Shown piece by piece: positions 35,706-48,967 of a DNA stretch of 64,000 nucleotides. Location: assembly GCA_001972305.1 (NCBI GenBank), contig BDDD01000553.1, positions 312,955 through 376,954 of the forward strand, read 5' to 3'. Both the position numbers and the translations under genes were made by a program. The stretch comes from Cephalotus follicularis (lineage: Eukaryota; Streptophyta; Magnoliopsida; Oxalidales; Cephalotaceae). Below the pieces are notes generated by a model that did not search any database, was not told where the DNA came from, and saw only the letters and a list, made by a program, of their open reading frames with translations. The stretch's first letter is position 1; each line of letters starts with the position of its first letter.

Positions 35706-37235
35706 TGTCATGCCCAAACCGTGAGAGTAAACCCCTATGACTCGACGCGTGATATACCATCCCTTCAATCCATACATATCATACAAATCATACACCAAGA
35801 AGTGCTATAAATTTTAAACTTAAACAGCCATATAACATCAGCGGAATAATCAAATCGAATAAATTCTAACTCTTGGAATTTCCTAAAAATCGGGCATGAA
35901 GTATTCTTTTATCGGACTATGCCCCATGTAAAGAAAAACTCAATTTATAATATGGGCTCTGTCACGCCCCAAACCGCGAGAGTAAACCCCCACGATCCGA
36001 CGCGTGATATATACCATCCGTTCAGTCATTTCATCATTATATTCATATATATATCATACTCCAAAAGCGCTATACATATATACAAACTTTAAATCAAAGT
36101 CATATTACAACAGCGGAAAAGTCAATTGGAATAAAAACTAACTCTTAAAATCTCCCAAAAATAGGGCATGAAGTATTCGTTTATCGAATTATATCCCCCC
36201 TGCAAAGAAAAACTCAATTTATATTTCCACACTCCCGAAAGAGGAATCAATAGTTTATGTATATATATATGGGCCCAGCCCTTAGAACCACAACTAAACC
36301 AGTATCATATCATTCTAATGCCTCAAATGATGGGCATGTACCTATTTAATACATAAACACATATAACCTAAGCACTACCACATATCGGCAGGTCGATAGC
36401 TGAAATAAAACATATCTCTTATACATCTTTAGATTTGTGTCTTATACATAACAAGTCTTATAAACCCATACAGTTCATTTATAACTCAAGGCCCTTTTTA
36501 CAACTAATATAAACAAACCCATATGCATTACCATAAGTAAGATCATATACAATAAGGCAAACCAAAATATGCTACCGAGAACCCATCCATCTCAGCCTGT
36601 CTCATTTAATACAATTCATATAAGTAAATCCATAACAAGATCAACGAAACCATATACAATAGCAACACAATCCCAACACCACTACTATCGAAGATCCAGC
36701 TTAAGTATCCATCCATCTCGATCCCTTTCACTGTGAACCATCACCTGGGCCTGACCCATCCCATTTACAATGAAATGAAATGGGTCAGCGACACATGGTC
36801 GTATAGGGTATACTATGTGCTATGTATGCAACAGTTATAACAGTATGCAATGTATGCATCAATACAATAGTGTGACAGTGTAACAGTATGCCGTGTAATG
36901 ATACAGTGATAGCACAGTGAACAGTAATGGTGTACGATAACAGTAATAGTGCAGTGCAGTATATCAGTGTACAGTTGCGGTGTACAGTAAAAGTGCAGTA
37001 CAGTATATCAGTGTACAGTTACGGACAACTTCGATATACCAACCATCCCTAAGAGGGGTATATCTAGCTAGTACTAATCACATCCAAGGCCACAGGCTTG
37101 CAGACACTCAGTAAACATTCAGTAACATACATAGGGACAAACAATCCATATGTCCATCCCACTATCTACGCACTCTCTGAGTCATAGATGAGTAGGGTGA
37201 GATAGCGCTGACCACACAGTGCTTACAGTAGGGCT

Positions 37236-37395
37236 TGCTCACAATGGTCCAAACCCATATCATCTCGACTGTTCACAATGGTCCAGCCTATATTGTCTCG
37301 ACTGTTCACAACGGTCCAGCCTATATTGTCTCGACTGTTCACAACGGTCCAGCCTATATTGTCTCGATTGTTCACAACAGTCCAGCCTATATGAT
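37236..37395. repeat. 33-bp minisatellite in LTR B copy 2
   Basis: Units begin CTCGACTGTTCACAACGGTC at 37264, 37297, 37330 and 37363, exactly 33 bp apart, with a partial unit before. Because 33 is a multiple of three, repetitive open frames (11-residue units) appear on both strands and should not be taken as genes. Confidence 0.92.
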
Positions 37396-37919
37396 GTGGT
37401 CTAACATTCATGACCTTCATGACGGGGATGAGAGTCATGAATGGGTTATCTCATTTGATCTCAAACAGTATTAGTCATGACAGTAATCATACAGTAGTCA
37501 CACCCAGTAACAGTAATAGTAAACAGTAGAAATGATAGCGACCTAAAGGACCAATGTAAGATCCACTTCCGTCAAAATAGTTATAAAACAGTTTTCAGTA
37601 ACAGTATCAGTAACAGTTCAGTAACAGTAGGTTGGTCTCTATCGAGTTTGTAAAACAATGGAGAGGAAGTCCAATGAGATCATCCGTGTCAAAATGTCCC
37701 AAAAGAGCTATCCTAACCATTCTTTGAAAATCATGTGTATAAAACTCTTTTGCTGCATTTTCTTAAAGAATCACTTTGAAAACTCGAATCAAAGCTTTAA
37801 CAGTGTTAAAAGATGATTCGCATAGGATACAAAGCCTTAAAGAGGCTTCCTATGGAATCAATTTGAAGAAGAAATAGTTTGGATTTGAATAAGGTGAGAA
37901 AAAGTGCCATTTCACAAAA

Positions 37920-38100
37920 CAGGGCACTAAGCGTCGACTAGTTTAGTTTAAAAGTGTAAAGAGTCGACTATTCAGTTTAACACACAAAAGAGTCGACAGT
38001 TTTAAAAAACATAAGTATAAAACATTGACTACTAAGTTTAAAAGCATGAAAGCGTCGATGGGTCAGTTTTGAAAGCAGTAAAGTGTCGACGATTTCATCA
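37920..38100. repeat. GTCGAC palindrome cluster in LTR B copy 2
   Basis: AAGCGTCGACTAG, AAGAGTCGACTATT, AAGAGTCGACAG, AAGCGTCGATGGG and AAGTGTCGACGATT are spaced 20-60 bp apart, collinear with 3085-3260. Confidence 0.82.
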
Positions 38101-41100
38101 GAAACAACAGTTCATAAAGCAGTTCGAAAATCAATGGAACTATGTCCAAAATCCATGAAATCCGTTTCAATTTCAGTAAAAACAGTTTATAGATCCACAA
38201 GCAGTTCCCAGTTGGTGCGATAACCAGTAAACAGTAGCAGTTTCAATAACAGTATAACAATAGTCAATCAACACGCAGTAACAGTAACACAGTAACAATT
38301 CACACAATTCATCGAAATGCATGAATGCAGTGCAAATAGTATAACCTACCAGTTGAAGCAGTAACAAAAGTTGCACTTGCTATTCAAGGGATTCAGTACC
38401 AGAACCGACGAACCGTCAGCTCCTCCAAGTTTGAACCGGCCATCGGATCGCCATTGCTTGGGAACCTCCTATCCTTGATCACTTCATTCACACTGCATAT
38501 ACAACACATTCCCGTTACGCTCTACGCACAAGAATCAACACTGCCGTCACCGAAGCTCAGACCAGTTTCCGGCCAACTCACCCAGCTCTGGCAACACCCA
38601 TAAACAGACTCCAAATTGGCCGATCAATTCATATCTGCCAAGAAACTGCTGTGAATCACCGTGAAACCTGCTGTCACGGCCGGCAGTGAGTTCGACTCAC
38701 TAAGTCAACTTGCCGGACTTCAACAGTTCAGGTCAACACTCAAAAACGGCATAACCGACCTTAAAATCCTTCAATCAGTCCATTGGAGACCGAGACTTGC
38801 CGTGACTCGGTGCTAAACACGCAGTCATAGGCGGCAGCGAGTTGGGTTCGCTGAGTAGACTTGGCAGCTCAAATCCATCCGATTCCGTCCAAATGGCGCC
38901 TCAACAGTCACCAAAAGGGGAAGAGCTGGTCTTCACGAAGAAAATCCGCTCCAACCGTGACGGTTAACGACGGTGGAAGGCACGGTAGCGCATGACAAAG
39001 GCAGATAAGAAGAAAAGAGAAAAGAGAAGAAAGGAAGAGAAGGGTTACCGTGGTTGGTGGAAGACCCGCGCGCCATCTCCTTGTCTGACACCTTCGTCCG
39101 ACATCGTCTTCTCCCGGCGCACAGTTCTCTCTCCCGCTCTCTCTCGCTTTCTCTCCCATGCTCTGTGTCCTCTCTTTCTTCTTAGTGCGCCTGGCGCTTC
39201 TATAAAGCGTCGGGCGCTATTTAATTTTTTTTTCTTTTTTTTAATATATATATATATATAATTATTTATTCATATATATCTGGGGCATTACAGGCTCAGC
39301 CCTCAACAATCCACACTCCCGTAGGAGGAAATCAGCAATATATCACAATGGAAGGACCAATCCATATCCTTTACATCAACACACATATAAATCAAGCACT
39401 GCCATAAGCCGACAGGTCAATAGCTGAATATAAAACATGTCTCTATACAATAACCATAAATACATCCATATTCAATATCTGTACATTTACAAATACCACA
39501 TTTAGGTCGGAGGAGATGTAGATCCTTACAATGCGATTTGCCCGGCTGATCACTGCTGCGCATCCTGGACCTGAACCTGATCCATTTCATTACAATGAAA
39601 TGGATCAGCAACCCGAAGGTTGTGTAGGATATACATATGCAAGGAACATATAAAAATGTAGTAGATATGTGTACAATATGTGAGATGCGTACATGACAAT
39701 CAATATAAGCCATACTATGAAAGCTAGCATTTAGAAACATGACATTTTCCATAGGCACCATTTACTAACCATATCCATATGATTCAAACCCAATGCCATT
39801 ATCATTCAGCGTCCATATCATTCCAAAATCCCTTCAAAGCATATATAAGTTCTTCTCGGCCTTCCTTGATGAGGTAATAAACTAGACGCTCTTGGCGTTC
39901 TAGGTGGAGGTCCCCACTCTACTAGCAGACTAGAGTAGCATTCGTAAATGGAGTAAAGAAGAGCAGGTGGACCCTCTCTAACATTGGTCTCTCTAGCTAC
40001 AGCCAGCATAAATATCCATATACCATCACAATCAGGAACCTTATGATCCATATCCATTCCATAATTGTACCATATCCGTAGCCGGGCAATACATATGATG
40101 GAAAGCTATATCATATGTCATGCGATGCAACAGTATAACAGTAAGCGAAGCGTATAACAGGGTAGCAGTATGATATGCATGTAACCAATGTAACTGTAAC
40201 ACCCCAGATTCGGAACCGGGATCACTCCCGATTCGGGATCGGTGTGTCACACAAAACTGAACTAAAACTTATCAAAGATCTTAATCTTAATCATCATCAA
40301 TACGTGGTGGTTCTAAAAATCTGAAAACATGTATAATCATGAAACATAAAATGAATCTGAAACATAATCTGAAAACTTTGTCATAAATCAAAAATCACAA
40401 TACTGTTTAGATAACTGGCCTATACACGACCATAACACTACTAAAAACATAACCAGATCAAACTCATAGATGATCCTCTGACATAGGGTAACTCTCTCAT
40501 CACACTTACCCATGCTGTCCCTGAAAACCTGCTGCATGGAAAACAAAAACGTGGCTGAGCAAACCTCAGTACATATATAGAATCATAAAACAGTTTACAA
40601 ACAGTTTATGAAACAAATCAATTACTAAACAACATAAATACGAAATAAAACAGATACGAATCAAAACAGAACAGTTGCGAATCATAACATATCAGTTAGG
40701 AATCATAACAGAACGAAACAAAACTATATCCAAAACAAAGGAGTTTACCAAAATGAAACAGTATGAAACAAAACAATATCCTGCACAATACAGTATCTGA
40801 AACAAACACGATACGATACAAAACATTCCACGAAACGAAACACTGTACGAAACAGAATAGAACAATTTACGGAACAAGAAACAACAGTTTCTGAACAGTA
40901 CGAAACAAACAGATTACGGAACAAAACAAAACAGTAAACGATAAACGATAATTTGAAAGCAGTAAGATTTCAAAGTTAACTCCAAACAGAAATCTTAAGC
41001 AATATATCAGTTTAAACATTCTTTGAAATCACATATGAACTTTCATAAAAATCAAATCCGTAACTTTCAAAACGTATGACAAACTTTTCAAAACCTAAGT

Positions 41101-42244
41101 TTCATACTGAGCCACATAACATATCACATAACATAAATTTGGCAAGGGAGTAGCTAATTCCACATGCCCACTAGAATTGAAGTGTACGGCACTACACATA
41201 TCAATTCTCACATATCACATATCCGATCACACCTCGGATCACATATCTGATCACACCTCAGATCACATAAACTAGAATCGATTCATACGCCTCTATCATA
41301 AATGACGGATCCATAAATCCACCTCATGGGATTTATTCATAACACTCAGAGACGCCGTAGACTGATCACACCGCTACGGAAGTGCCACGTCCCCGTGCCA
41401 GGCCCACGACGTGCCTATGGTACACCCCATAGGTGGGTACAATACTCAGTATTCAATCATTTCAAAAACATTGATTTATCGAAATCAATTTAAAACCACA
41501 TAAAATATGTTTTCACATAACTTATTCGGAAACCGCTCACAACGGTATCATAACATACATTTCATAACATATCGTATCATTTCATATCATATGCATAAAG
41601 TCGGAATCATTTAGAAAATGTCAAACCAACTTCATTTTCGAAACATGTCGAAATCATAAAACATTACCAATTTCATACACGAAGAGACATAACATAAAAC
41701 AAAATTGATTTCAGTTTGAAAATCAGATAGCCAAGGAAATGATAGAAATCCGTACATATCCATTAGGCAATAAAACGGGTTTTATTCAATCAAAAACCGA
41801 TCGATGATAACCAAGAAAGGAGATCCATATCAAATACATAATCTGAAATTATCTCAAATAAAATCAGAAGGATAGCCAAGAAAGAAGGACTTCTGTACTT
41901 CATTTACTAAAACAAAACCAAATTTATCCCAACAATACCAAAGTAGATATCAAGGAATGAAACATCCGTACAAAAACATAACCGACTTTATTCAAGTAAA
42001 ATCGAACGGAGTATCCAAGAACGAAAGACTAATCCATACATTTCAACAAACAGATTCGATTCAGATAAAACCGAATGATAACTAAAACAAATAATCCATA
42101 TTTTATTCTCAAAACAGAACTGCATTTGAACTCTAATAAAATCAGTAAGAGTGTATCAAGAAACGAAGATCCGTACTTAAAATAAAACCGAATTCATTTA
42201 AACAAAACCGACAGAGAAATGCAAAGCAAAGAGAATCCGTACAA

Positions 42245-42762
42245 TAACGAAAGATAAAGCTGAAATGTGAGCTGTGTTGGAAGCTTCTTTCCTGAATGTT
42301 GTTTTAATTGTATTGTATTGTAATAATCATACTCGTGTTTTAAGAGAATGATGAGACGTGCCTGTTAAGAATTATCAGTTGGATGATTGTATCATTTGGT
42401 TATTGAAATGATGGAATATTGTACTGGATTAATGTATAATGGTTTATGACTTTACTAGTTCGGGATAATGTATTTATTGTATTTGATGGATAATCATTAA
42501 GTATGGATTCTGTATTTAATGAAATATTGTATCGACATGTTTTGATCACGCTCCGTTTTGAGAGCAATTAACATTGAAATGTCGTATTTTGGTAACATGT
42601 AGTATGGGATGCGTGTTACGTTGTTATTTCGGCTTATAATTGAATGCTTCCGCAAGTTGTTAATCATTCTGAAAGTTTTAAATTTCCGCATAAAACTGTA
42701 TATGCCAGATATTATGTTGATTGCTACCATTATTATTGTTGTTATGGGAACGAGGTGTGACA
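42245..42762 (+). mobile_element. LTR 3'-end fragment inside LTR C
   Basis: This sequence is absent from C copy 2 and ends GAGGTGTGACA. It contains TAGTATGGGATGCGTG and GCTTCCGCAAGTTGTTAAT, which also occur in the reverse fragment at 53287-53650 (its minus strand has TAGTATGGGATGCGTG and CTTCCGCAAATTAGTTATG). Both are therefore 3' LTR ends of one gypsy-like family. The left boundary and a target duplication could not be fixed. Confidence 0.6.
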
Positions 42763-43477
42763 CAATTCATCCAATTCCAAATCATAATACTAGTTCAACT
42801 CATAATATCGTAAAACGATTACATATATACATAATTCAACCGAAAACAGAATTTAACGGAATAGGGTTCAGAGTTTACCGAAAGCAGTCGAAACAGACCA
42901 CAGAGTTATAATCACATCGTGGAACTAGAACGGATCATACCTATGCGAAGAGCGGAGTCGGAAACTATCAAAAAATTCTCGCCGGAGGGTCGCCGGAGCG
43001 TGCCCTCACGCGTTGCCGCTGGCCGGCGCGTGTGTGTCACGCGTCGCAGGTCAGACACCAAAGGGGGCCGATCTAGAGCGTTTGAGGCTGGGGATCACAT
43101 ATTCAGGGCGTGTTTGCCATGAAACCGCCGCGTTTGGCCGTAACGAAGACATTTGACCGCGGTTGGACTTTGCACCGATCTGCTTTTCCGACGTCGCCAA
43201 GGGTCGAGGCTAGTCGGGTTCGCTTCCTCTCGACGCCAGGATGCCGAATATGTCCTTGGCTTGTCGTGACGATCACCGGAGAAGGAGCTATGGCGTTCGA
43301 CAATGGCGGGGAGAGAAGACGTCGCGCATGCCGAAGGAGACATTGTCCAGCGTAGGGGTTGGGTAAGGTGGACTCAGGAGATTGCGGGGGTTCGACCGGT
43401 GCCTTCGCCGATGCCATATCGACACTGATGCAGGTGACAGCGGGTGAAAGGGGAGAGAGAACGGGAGAGAGGGTGAT

Positions 43478-45845
43478 TGTAACACCCGAGGTTTTCGCAA
43501 AATGTAAGATTACAATTTTAATGTAATATTATTATGGAATTATTGAGAATAGTGAAATTCTTGAATTTGATGATGTTTTCCATTTATGGGGTTGAGTTTT
43601 GAAAGAGGAATGATAAGAAAATGTTCTAAGGCATTGCGCGTTTGAAGCTGCAATTATGATGCTCGAAACGGCTAATAAAGTCTATTTTAATGCGCGACAG
43701 TAAGGCCCCATGTTCGCATTATTATTACGATTATTTTGGTTGCCATTTGGATTATTTTGGTCACAATTTGCGGAATAATCGGGACCCAGACTTTAGTATT
43801 TTGTCCGTAAATACTAAAGTAGAAGCAAAAATGATATAAGGGAGAGGGAGAGACACGGGCGCGTGTGCGCCCGTGCAATAGAGAGACGCAGGTGCTCTGT
43901 GCGCCTGCGCCAGAGAGAGAGAGAGAGAGAGATTGGGAGAGAGAACGGCAGAGAGGTCGGGAGAGGACGCCGGAGGTAGCTACCGGACCGGGAGAGCACG
44001 CCGGTCAACCCAGAGCCTCCAACCGACGTCAACCTCTTCTCCTTTCTTCTATAATTCTTCTTTTTCTTCTCCCGGGTCGTCACTGTGCGCGCCTCCTCCT
44101 GGCGTTTCCCGGCGCCGTTAGCGTCGCGGGTGGGGTGGGTTTTCATCTAGAGGGCCTGCTCTTCCCATTTCGACCACCGGTGAGGCGTGATTCGGCCGGA
44201 AACGGCCGGAATCAATTGAATGAGTCGACTCAGCGAGTCGACTCACTGTCGCCTGAGACACGGCGTTTGGCGCCGAGTCTCGGCGAGTCACGGGCATGGG
44301 TGTGTAGGACTGGTGGATGTGAGGCGTTTTTGGGTGTTGATCGGACCTGTCGAGGTCCGGTGAGTTGACTCAGTGAGTCACGACTCGCTGCCGGCCGTGG
44401 CGCGGCGTTCGGCGCCGATTCCCGGCGGGTTCTGAGCGATTCTGTGTACGCCGTTCAATGCGGAACCCGTTGATGAGTGTTTCACAACCTAGTTGTGTCA
44501 GTCGAAATCCGGCCGGCGTGTCGACGACGGCAATGTCGGTTTTCGTGCGTCGATCGTAATGGATATATATTGTGTATGCAGTTAGCGAGTTGGTAATTTG
44601 GTTCGACTATGGAGGGAAGTGATGATCGATAATTGGCAACAACTAGTGAATGTTCGGAAGTGAAACTGCGGCTCAACCGTACCGTTGCTATGGTTAATAG
44701 GATGAATCGTGGGAGAGAAGGAGATTAAAACGAAGTAAGGACTCCTATTTTCTTTCTAAAAGTATTTTACGTTGTAAGAATCTCGTAAAGATTAATAAAT
44801 GAACCGCCTTGGATTGCGATCTTCCAAGGAAAATGGAGCGAAATGCTCAATGTTAATGGAGCGAAGGCTCAATGTTAATGGAGCGTAAAGTGCTCACGGA
44901 CATGCATGTGATGTAAGGATAGTAATCGGGGAGTGCACAATGCCCCGGTGAAGCGGTGTAAAGGGTTCACAAGGTTCACGACCACCAAGTTTTATAAAAT
45001 GTTCTGATTCATGATATATGAACAGAAAAAATGTTTTAAAGATGTTTTGATTATGAATGCGAAGAAAATGATTTTGCTAATGTTTTCAAATATGGTTGTG
45101 ATACAAGCCAAAAGAAAGTGTGATTGAAAAACGTTTTTAATTGTTTTCAAGTATGCTGGTTATATGTACCAGAAAATGTATGATTTTAGAAATGTTTTGG
45201 TTTTTATAAAACCAGAAGATGATTTTCAAAGATATTATGAAATTTATGATGTTGAAATGTTTTGATAAATATTATCAAAAATAACGGATTTCGATGACGT
45301 TTTATGACTATGATTCTTACTGGGCTCTTAAAAGCTCACTCCTTGCAATGTTTTGTTTTCAAATAAACTGTTTTCAGGGAACGATCGAAAGAAGAATGCG
45401 AGCTTTAGAGGATGCTCATAAGAAGAAATTTCGGAAAGAAAGTATGTTATGCTATGATGTTTGTATCAACATTTCATAATGTAATAAGTTAAGGTTGTCT
45501 GCTGTGTAAATGAATAAGAATATTATGGTTGATAACATCCTTAGATAAGATAAGTATGTTAAGGATTTCCGCTGTGTAAGGTTACATGATTAGTGATGTA
45601 TAGATATAAACATGATAATGAGAATATGAAATTTTGAAATTGGTGTTTCAAAAATGTAAGCACATGCGATCCTGTGAAGTTATTGAGTAATAATGTTAGA
45701 TTTTAAATCTAAGTTAAGATTAAATGATATAAAATGGATCGTTGAATAATTAAAAGATTTAACGGTCAAAAGTTACACCCACGTAACGCACCGATCTTCA
45801 GAGTTCGCTTTGAGCATAAAGTGGGCTCGGGTCGGGGGCGCTACA
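43478..45845 (+). mobile_element. Solo LTR A with target duplication
   Basis: A complete 2.37 kb LTR, TGTAACACCCG to GGGGCGCTACA, is flanked by GTGAT at 43473-43477 and 45846-45850. It carries a TATA-like ATATAAG near 43834, two GC-rich hairpins just downstream, a GC-rich CT-rich leader, a GAGTCGACTC module at 44215-44400, and a block at 44890-44957 shared with 800-865. The 167-codon open frame at 43865-44368 follows GC-rich leader sequence and has no domain. The youngest layer of this nest by position. Confidence 0.93.
43854..43908 (+). promoter_or_regulatory. Two GC-rich stem-loops at the LTR A leader start
   Basis: CACGGGCGC (43854-43862) and GCGCCCGTG (43867-43875) form a perfect 9-bp stem with loop GTGT. 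Next, GCAGGTGC (43888-43895) pairs with GCGCCTGC (43901-43908) with one wobble. They begin about 20 bp after the TATA-like ATATAAG, so they would lie near the 5' end of an LTR transcript. Role unknown. Confidence 0.5.
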
Positions 45846-46379
45846 GTGATGGTGGCGGGAGAGAAAGAGAGTGGGAGAGAGAAAGGGAGAGAAAACAATT
45901 TTAACATAAAATTAGGGTTTTTGATTATTAAAAATGCAGAAAAATGGTTTTTAACAAATACATAAAAAGCCAAAATTATTTTATTTATTCATAGACTTAA
46001 TATCAAAACCCACTAGGCTAAGGCCAAAACCCGCTTAGCCTAGCCAAAAGCAAAACAAACCGAAAAGTGGGCAGTCCACAAACCGAAAAAAAAATCGACA
46101 GCCCACACGAAACGAATCGAAAAGCCCGAAAATTCTATACGGAAAAACGGGATATTACAGTAACCATCAAATCATATGTCACGTAGTGAACAATATATCC
46201 ATATGCCCTGTAATGTCATGTATATGAATGACAATTGCAGACAACTTCAATATACCAAATGTCCCTAAGCAGAGGTATACTAAGCTAGTCCTATAACATA
46301 TCAAAGGCTATAAGCGTACAGACGCTCAGTAAGCAGTCAATAATCATACATAGGTATCAACATAACCTGACATCCATAT

Positions 46380-46705
46380 TGGTCCGCCCGTAACTGTGGG
46401 GTCCCATCGCAATTTATATCTGTCCTCCCATACTTGCGGGGTCCTATTGGTCCTCCCACGAAGTGGGGCCCCATTGTAATTTATATCAGTCCTCCCGCAC
46501 TTGCGAGGTCCCATTGGTCCTCGCACAAAGTGGGGTCCAGTTGTAATTTATATCGATCCTCCCGCACTTGCAGGGTCCCATTGGTCCTCCCACGAAGTGG
46601 GGTCCCTTGTAATTTATATCGGTCCTCCCACACTTGCGGGGTCCCATTGGTCATCCCACGAAGTGGGGTCCCTTGTAATATATATCGACCCTCCCGCACT
46701 TGCAT
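46380..46705. repeat. 66-67-bp minisatellite in LTR B copy 3
   Basis: About five units have ends marked by TTATATC at 46420, 46487, 46554, 46620 and 46686. Each unit contains two related halves, CCTCCCGCACTTGCGGGGTC and CCTCCCACGAAGTGGGGTCC. Both halves contain small inverted repeats. It sits at the same place as the 39-bp and 33-bp arrays of the other B copies. Confidence 0.92.
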
Positions 46706-47279
46706 CCACCGATTAAGTGGGGTCCCTTGTATGGTGTCTCACATTCATGACTGTCATGACGAAAATGAGGGTCATGAATGGGTTATCTCTTTTAGTCTCA
46801 TACAATATCAATTATCAGTCAAAATCATATAATACTCATAACCCAAAATCATGTAATCATTTAAAAGATAGGAACTTAATCATAAAGGATCACGTAGGAT
46901 CCATCCGTCAAAATCATGTTGGAAACCATTTTCATAACCATTAACATTTTCCATATCCATAAACCATTTCCATTTCCATACACCATTTTTCATTTGTTGG
47001 CCCCTATCGGAGTTTAAACCAATGGAGAGGAAGTCCAACTAGGATGTCTGTGCCCAAGATTCCCATTGGAACTATCCTAACCATTTTTGAAAGCCATTTG
47101 TATAAAATCCCATTTTTATGAAACTTCCTTTAAAGATTCATTTTGAAGATCGATCCGTAATTTAAAAGTGTTACTAGAGGATTTCCATAAACTGCAGGGC
47201 CTTAGGGAGGCTTCCTATGGAATCCGTTTGTATAGAAAACCATTCTGGATCGAAAACCATATAAGACAGTTGAATTTAA

Positions 47280-47520
47280 CTAAAACAGGGCACTAAGCAT
47301 CGATGCTTTGCCCCAGACGTCGACGCTTAGTACTTAAGCGTCGACAGTTTGGTATTGAGCATCGACGCATAATGTTAAAGCGTCATTAGTCAAAACAGTA
47401 AGGTACAAAGTGTCAACGAGTTTGTTTAAAAGCGTAAAGCGTCAACTGTAAGTTTAACACATAAAAGCGTTGACAGTTAAATAGAAAGTGTTGATGGTTT
47501 TGATCGAAATACAAGTTTAC
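47280..47520. repeat. GTCGAC palindrome cluster in LTR B copy 3
   Basis: AAGCATCGATGCTT is a perfect 14-bp palindrome near 47297. AGACGTCGACGCTT, AAGCGTCGACAG and GAGCATCGACGC follow, then decayed versions with GTCAAC and GTTGAC. This copy shows the longest palindrome arms of the B family. Confidence 0.85.
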
Positions 47521-48967
47521 AAATCATTTGAAATCCATCCCATAACCCGTGAATTGAGAGAAGGCAGGATTTCATCTCCTCTCAGTTCACCATTTACCCA
47601 TATACCATATACCATAAAAGTCCACCCATCACAATATCATATATATACGCAGTGTAAGTAATATACAAAACCATCCATCACAATAATAATCCATATAATC
47701 ATTAAAATGCATGAATACATCGCAAGTAGTATAACATACTCTAGTGATCTACCATTCGTATACTACTGTCCCATACCGGCATATACGAATGGGATCAAGT
47801 CAACAGTCATCTGGGTACGTACCATCGGAGCATATGAATACCCTACCTGTTAACGATTGAGCTTTCGAGTTGGGAGGACTTGCAGCGGAATCCAGGAACT
47901 GCCACCTCCTCTATGCTTCACTCACTGTCACGAGCACAACTCCTTATGCCAGGAGAGATCCCTCTCTCTTAGTATCACTGCAATAATCATCACACATTCG
48001 TTACAACCTGCACAAAGGTAGTAACACACTGTCGTCACCGGAGCTCCGGCCAACACATCGGGACTCCAGCCACGTCATAAAAAGGCTCCAAATTGGCCGA
48101 TCTATACATTGGTGTCAAGAACCACCATGACTCATTGTAGAATCACACAGTCACAGCTGGTAGTGAGTCTGACTCACTGAGTCGACTCACCGGTCAACAA
48201 CAACTTCTGTCACCACCAAAAAATGCCACAAAACCATCAGTTCTAAGCGTCTCTGCCTGAGACTCACCGTCACTTGGCGCTAATCGCATGGTCATAGGCG
48301 GTAGCGAGTAGAACTCACTGAGTCGACTCAATCGACTGATTCTGACTGATTTTGGCCGAGATACGCCTCAAAAATGGTCAAAACGGGCAGAGTTGGCCTT
48401 CTAAACGAAGACCTACACCATCGGTAACGCCAACAGTAGCGAAATCGCACGACCAAAGCTCACAGTGTCAGGGATAGAGAAAAGAAGAAAAGAAGGAAAA
48501 GAGAAGAGGAAGAAGGAGTTACTGTCGGGTGGAGGTCCTGGGCTGCTCGCCATCCTACCTTGGTCCAACGATGCTTCACCCGGCGCCGTTCTTCTTGTTC
48601 GGCACGCTCTAGTTCTTTCTCTCTGTGTCTCAAGCACTCCCTCTTTCTTTCTTCACACGGGCGCGTTATGCGCTATAAGAGCCCTAAATATTATTTAATA
48701 TTATTATTGGGCTTTGTAATGATTTTCTCACCTTTTGGACCAAATTTTATGATGTATTTATTTGGGCCTTAATGGAATATAATTTGTGATTTGGGGCTAA
48801 AGAGATTGTGTTATTCTCCTTGGGCCGGATTTAATGTAGTAATTATATTTTTGGGCTTGTATACGGAAAGTCTAATTGGGCCCAGGGGGGGGGGGAGCTG
48901 TCCCAAGCCTTGAATAGCCCTTCAACCGTTGGTTTAGTCTATGAAAATCTAGACTCTTCCAATGGCA

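Larger units (their letters stand above)
35960..39292 (-). mobile_element. LTR B copy 2 (inner solo LTR) with target duplication
   Basis: A complete 3.33 kb LTR runs from TGTCACGCCCC to GGGGCATTACA, flanked by GGCTC at 35955-35959 and 39293-39297. It inserted 254 bp inside the end of another B LTR. No internal element sequence is present, so it is a solo LTR. Read on the minus strand, a CT-rich and GC-rich leader lies at 39200-38900 and the GTCGAC cluster about 1.2 kb in. Open frames such as 38992-39261 are not protein genes. Confidence 0.92.
40195..46159 (-). mobile_element. LTR C copy 1 (solo LTR), split by two insertions
   Basis: It begins TGTAACACCCCAGATTCGG and ends GGGATATTACA, flanked by GTAAC at 40190-40194 and 46160-46164. 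After removing inserts at about 42245-42762 and 43478-45845 it is about 3 kb. Read on the minus strand it resembles LTR D: the blocks for ACCTATGGGGYGTACCATAGG and GAGGCGTATGAATCGATTC (here near 41425 and 41285) occur in the same order. It is thus a solo LTR of a Tekay/Del-like relative. The GC-rich 42920-43470 part holds several overlapping open frames (43103-43417 and others) with no recognisable domain. Confidence 0.88.

Noticed and set aside
37219..37474. CRISPR-like or repeat-protein gene at the 33-bp repeats
   Set aside because: The units are directly adjacent with no spacers, and the open frames on both strands arise only because 33 is a multiple of three. It is a minisatellite inside an LTR.
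43865..44368. 167-codon open frame in GC-rich DNA
   Set aside because: It lies in the leader part of solo LTR A, is rich in R/E from GA repeats, has competing frames on the other strand and no domain. GC-rich sequence with few stops explains it.
48885..48895. Run of 11 G as a G-quadruplex or LTR boundary
   Set aside because: A single G-run is not a quadruplex motif by itself, and the target duplication places the LTR start at 48674 instead.
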